Assembly (NCBI RefSeq): GCF_000295935.2
Contig: NZ_ALWO02000023.1
Coordinates: 248,001-312,000, forward strand
Source: Indibacter alkaliphilus LW1
Lineage (GTDB): Bacteria; Bacteroidota; Bacteroidia; Cytophagales; Cyclobacteriaceae
Direction of reading: 5' to 3'
DNA length: 64,000 nt
A program made the translations under genes and the position numbers. How positions within the stretch are numbered: position 1 is the stretch's first letter; each line of letters starts with the position of its first letter. Below, in pieces: positions 61,214-64,000 of this stretch. Below the pieces are notes generated by a model, which was given only the letters and a program-made list of their open reading frames with translations, was not told the origin of the DNA and did not search any database.

Positions 61214-62569
61214 TTATCCAAACCTAAGTGTAAAAATTGTTTTATCACCAAGTTTTGACTCCACTTCCAAACTTCCCTTGTGAAGATTCATAATTTGTCT
61301 TGAAATCGCTAAACCAATACCACTTCCTGTTTTTTTGGTCGTGAAAAAAGGTACAAAAACCCGCTCCATAGCTTCAGGAACAATTCCTTCACCATGATCA
61401 ATGACATGGATAAATGGAATGGATTGACTGTCCGTTCCAGCTTCCAGAATTATTTCATTTTTAGTTGATTTGTCCATTGCTTCCTTTGCATTTTTTACCA
61501 GATTGATCAAGATCATTTGGATCAAATCATGATCAGCTAAAAGTTCCAAATCTATTGGATTAACTGATGCGATCAATTTGATATTTGATTTTTGCATTTC
61601 CTCCTTCATCAGCACACAAATATTCTCCAAAAGATCTTTGGCCAAAAACCTTTTCAGAACAGGTGCTGGGATATTGGTGTAATCACGGTAAGCATTCACA
61701 AAATCTACCAAACCTGCACTTCTTTTCGAAATTGTTTCCAAACCTTCGGACAAATCCAAAAAACTGTCCTTTTCAAGATGTAGCCTCCCATCTTCCGATT
61801 CCTCAGTATCTTCTTCCAAAATAATGCCCAATGAATTGGCCAAGCTGGCAATTGGAGTCATGGAATTCATGATTTCATGCCGTAGCACCTTTGTTAGGTT
61901 TTGCCATGCTTCCAATTCATTTTTTTGCAGTTCCGATTTGATATTTTGAAAAGAAAGTAAAGTCCAGCTATTTCCTTCCATTTTGAAAGCAGCAGATTGC
62001 ACATTTAAGTGCAGCTCTGAGTTAATCCTAATAGAAAACGAGCCTCCTGGCTTCAGTGCAAGCACTCTTTTTAAAAGGTCCACAGAAAGCTTTCCCAAAT
62101 CGTGAATGTCTTTGAATTGAGGAATCTGAAGTAGCTGCTTAGCCACCCCATTGATCACACCGATTTTCCCACTGCTATCAAAAGAAATTATACCGGTATT
62201 GATATGCTGAATCATAATCTGCAAAAACAGCATTTGCTCTTCTTTTTCAGCCCTTGTCTTTTTGAAAGCCTCTATAACCTCATTGAAAGACATATTCATT
62301 TCCTTAAACGAGTTGCCCAGTTTGCTATCTTGTGTAAAAGTGGAAGAAAAATCTGAATAGCGGATTGATTCTAAAAATCTTGTGATTTTTCTATTGGTGG
62401 TAGTAGCATAGGAAATCAGGTTTACGGTCAATAGGAGGATCACCCATACAAAGACTAAAATCTGTATGATAGGCAATTCCTGAAAGTAAAAATAAGCACC
62501 CAAACAGGTAAAGAATAGAATCAAAGCTACCCTTATGATTACTCCAATGGTAAAATTTCTAAAGCCCAT
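61214..62569 (-). CDS. Membrane sensor histidine kinase, NtrB-like
   Basis: A 451-residue kinase from ATG 62569 (MGFRNFTIGVIIRV), whose start overlaps the regulator stop by 11 bp; the frame extends to 62641, less likely. Two TM helices at about 10-55 with almost no periplasmic loop, a linker, a PAS domain (about 115-190), then HisKA with H-box LRHEIMNSMTPIASL (phospho-His) and HATPase with NLVKNAKEAM, DHGEGI and FFTTKKTGSGIGLAI. Short loop and PAS suggest cytoplasmic or membrane signal sensing. The partner is the sigma-54 regulator just upstream. Confidence 0.95.
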   Translation of the reverse strand: MGFRNFTIGVIIRVALILFFTCLGAYFYFQELPIIQILVFVWVILLLTVNLISYATTTNRKITRFLESIRYSDFSSTFTQDSKLGNSFKEMNMSFNEVIEAFKKTRAEKEEQMLFLQIMIQHINTGIISFDSSGKIGVINGVAKQLLQIPQFKDIHDLGKLSVDLLKRVLALKPGGSFSIRINSELHLNVQSAAFKMEGNSWTLLSFQNIKSELQKNELEAWQNLTKVLRHEIMNSMTPIASLANSLGIILEEDTEESEDGRLHLEKDSFLDLSEGLETISKRSAGLVDFVNAYRDYTNIPAPVLKRFLAKDLLENICVLMKEEMQKSNIKLIASVNPIDLELLADHDLIQMILINLVKNAKEAMDKSTKNEIILEAGTDSQSIPFIHVIDHGEGIVPEAMERVFVPFFTTKKTGSGIGLAISRQIMNLHKGSLEVESKLGDKTIFTLRFG

Positions 62570-63947
62570 ATCTTTCCAACCTTCTGTATAAAGAGGAGCG
62601 GGTAAGTCCCAGTTCTTCTGCTGCCCGGGTAATATGTCCATTGTGCTTTTGCAATGCTTTCCTGATCAGAATTTTTTCTACATCCTCAATATTCAGGTGA
62701 TCCAAACTTACCATTTCTTCTTGTTTTTCAGGAGCTAATTGTTTTTGCATAAAAAGATCCTCGGGCTGAAGTACGGAATGCGTTGTCATGATGACAGCCC
62801 TTTCTATGCTGTGTTGCAATTCTCTGATATTTCCCGGCCAATGGTATTTCTGCATTCTTTTGATTAAAGCCTCTCCGGCCTTACGAATGTCTTTGTTGTA
62901 CTTTTTTGAATATAATTCAATAAAGTGATTGGCCAACAATGGTATGTCTTCCATTCTGTCTCTCAAAGGAGGAAGCGTAACCTCTATAGTATTGATTCTA
63001 TAGAGTAAATCCTGTCGGAAAGAATTTTCATATACCATGTTGTGAATAGGCATATTGGTAGCTGAAATCAACCTGATATTGACTGGAGTAGCTTTATTGG
63101 CTCCAACTCTTGTGACTTCTCTATTTTGAAGCGCGGCTAAGAGTTTTGACTGGAGAGCGAGAGGAAGATTTCCAATCTCATCCAAAAATAGGGTTCCTTT
63201 ATTGGCTTGTTCAAAACGACCAGCCCTATCTTCCTTGGCATCTGTAAAGGAGCCTCGCTTGTGACCAAACAATTCCGACTCAAAAAGGGTAGGAGTGATT
63301 GATCCTAAATCTACCCCCACAAAGGCCTCCTTATGTCGCTTCGAATGTCTGTGTATGGCTCTTGCGATCAATTCTTTTCCAGTACCGTTCTCTCCCAAAA
63401 TCAATACATTGGCATCTGTACCCGCAACTCTTTCAATAGTTTCAAAAACCTTCACCATTGGAGCACTTTGACCGATAATATCCTTGAATTTGCTGTCTAT
63501 GTCCTGATAGAGCTGCTGCTGTTGATTTTTAAGTTGGGAAATTTCTAACTTGGATTGTCTCAGCTGTAAGGCAGAATTCAATGTTGCCAAAAGCTTCTCA
63601 TTTTCCCAAGGTTTGAGAACAAAATCTGTGGCTCCTTCTTTTATAGCTTTTACAGCTGTATTGACATCACCATAAGCCGTTATTAATACCACTACTGCAG
63701 AAGAATCCAATTCCAGTATTCTATCCAACCAATAAAACCCTTCCTGTCCACTGCTAACATCTTTGGTGAAATTCATATCCAATAGAATCACATCGTATTG
63801 CTCATTGACAATCAACACAGGAAGTAAACCGGGATTGGTTTCTGTGTCCACTTGTCCAAAATGTCTTTTAAGGAAAATTTTGGCAGCTCTCAATAAATCC
63901 TCGTTATCATCGACAATCAGGATCTTTCCGTTTTTTTGTTCTTTCAT
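62559..63947 (-). CDS. Sigma-54-dependent response regulator, NtrC family
   Basis: A 462-residue regulator. Receiver (about 1-125): ILIVDDNED, phospho-Asp in VILLDMNFTKD, LITAYGD, VLKPWE. AAA+ domain (about 155-385): Walker A GENGTGKE, sigma-54 contact loop ESELFGHKRGSFTDA (GSFTDA instead of GAFTGA), Walker B LFLDEIG, arginine finger region FRQDLLYRIN. The C-terminal Fis-type HTH is HNGHITRAAEELGLTRSSLYRRLERYGL. It activates RpoN-dependent promoters. It is cotranscribed with the kinase, overlapping by 11 bp. Confidence 0.95.
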   Translation of the reverse strand: MKEQKNGKILIVDDNEDLLRAAKIFLKRHFGQVDTETNPGLLPVLIVNEQYDVILLDMNFTKDVSSGQEGFYWLDRILELDSSAVVVLITAYGDVNTAVKAIKEGATDFVLKPWENEKLLATLNSALQLRQSKLEISQLKNQQQQLYQDIDSKFKDIIGQSAPMVKVFETIERVAGTDANVLILGENGTGKELIARAIHRHSKRHKEAFVGVDLGSITPTLFESELFGHKRGSFTDAKEDRAGRFEQANKGTLFLDEIGNLPLALQSKLLAALQNREVTRVGANKATPVNIRLISATNMPIHNMVYENSFRQDLLYRINTIEVTLPPLRDRMEDIPLLANHFIELYSKKYNKDIRKAGEALIKRMQKYHWPGNIRELQHSIERAVIMTTHSVLQPEDLFMQKQLAPEKQEEMVSLDHLNIEDVEKILIRKALQKHNGHITRAAEELGLTRSSLYRRLERYGL

Positions 63948-64000
63948 TGATGGATATGATATATGTTTTTAAAAAGAAGCGAAAGATTAGAAGCAAGAGG

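Noticed and set aside
1-64000. CRISPR arrays, insertion sequences, prophage or defence islands
   Set aside because: No spaced direct repeats, transposase or integrase motifs, phage genes or known defence families were seen on either strand.

Overview
The window reads as chromosome of a Bacteroidota bacterium of the Cytophagia type (Cyclobacteriaceae/Algoriphagus-like; the genus is inference). The evidence is a C-terminal type IX secretion sorting domain, a TamL lipoprotein, DUF3078 and DUF2490 outer-membrane proteins, many lipoproteins with short signal peptides, frequent TTG starts with weak Shine-Dalgarno sequences, and TAnnTTTG-like promoter elements. DNA is AT-rich and evenly coding. I see no rRNA, phage, insertion sequence or CRISPR array. 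One tRNA is present, tRNA-Arg(UCG). The first gene is cut by the left edge.

Layout. 1-13 kb: nucleoside transporter (partial), cyclophilin, PEP carboxykinase, POT peptide transporter, a tiny membrane protein, an extremely acidic small protein, a stand-alone receiver, Mpo1-like and DUF4136 proteins, a DUF3078 barrel, a universal stress protein, tRNA-Arg, sucC and a LolD-type ATPase. 13-18 kb: a DMT permease followed by pncB, a divergent PRPP-synthetase paralogue and pncA, a compact nicotinamide/nicotinate-to-NaMN salvage operon. 18-27 kb: a hexuronate locus with uxaB and uxaA on the minus strand and kdgK, KDPG aldolase and a three-gene TRAP transporter on the plus strand. Together they take tagaturonate to pyruvate plus glyceraldehyde-3-phosphate. 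Uronate isomerase (uxaC) is not in the window.

27-41 kb: envelope proteins, glycogen phosphorylase, a formylglycine-generating-enzyme lipoprotein with both catalytic cysteines next to an HTH protein, a fatty-acid hydroxylase, ferritin, a Tat-type Gfo/Idh/MocA oxidoreductase, and an operon of Tat-type aminotransferase, GNAT and lipoprotein. 41-53 kb: gamma-glutamyltransferase, DEAD-box helicase, serine hydrolase, then a plus-strand run of FAD oxidoreductase, SDR, aldo/keto reductase and BrkB protein. 53-64 kb: tamL divergent from a SpoU-type RNA methyltransferase, a BASS-type transporter, a bestrophin, a T9SS cargo protein, a GNAT, and an NtrB/NtrC-like two-component pair.

Fourteen intrinsic terminators could be read directly and are listed; they support gene boundaries and strand assignments. 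The window is mostly housekeeping. The best leads for something undescribed are the PRPP-synthetase paralogue inside the NAD-salvage operon, the K/R-free acidic protein with its own terminator, the apparently exported PLP aminotransferase operon, and the duplicated ferredoxin-like-fold secreted protein.
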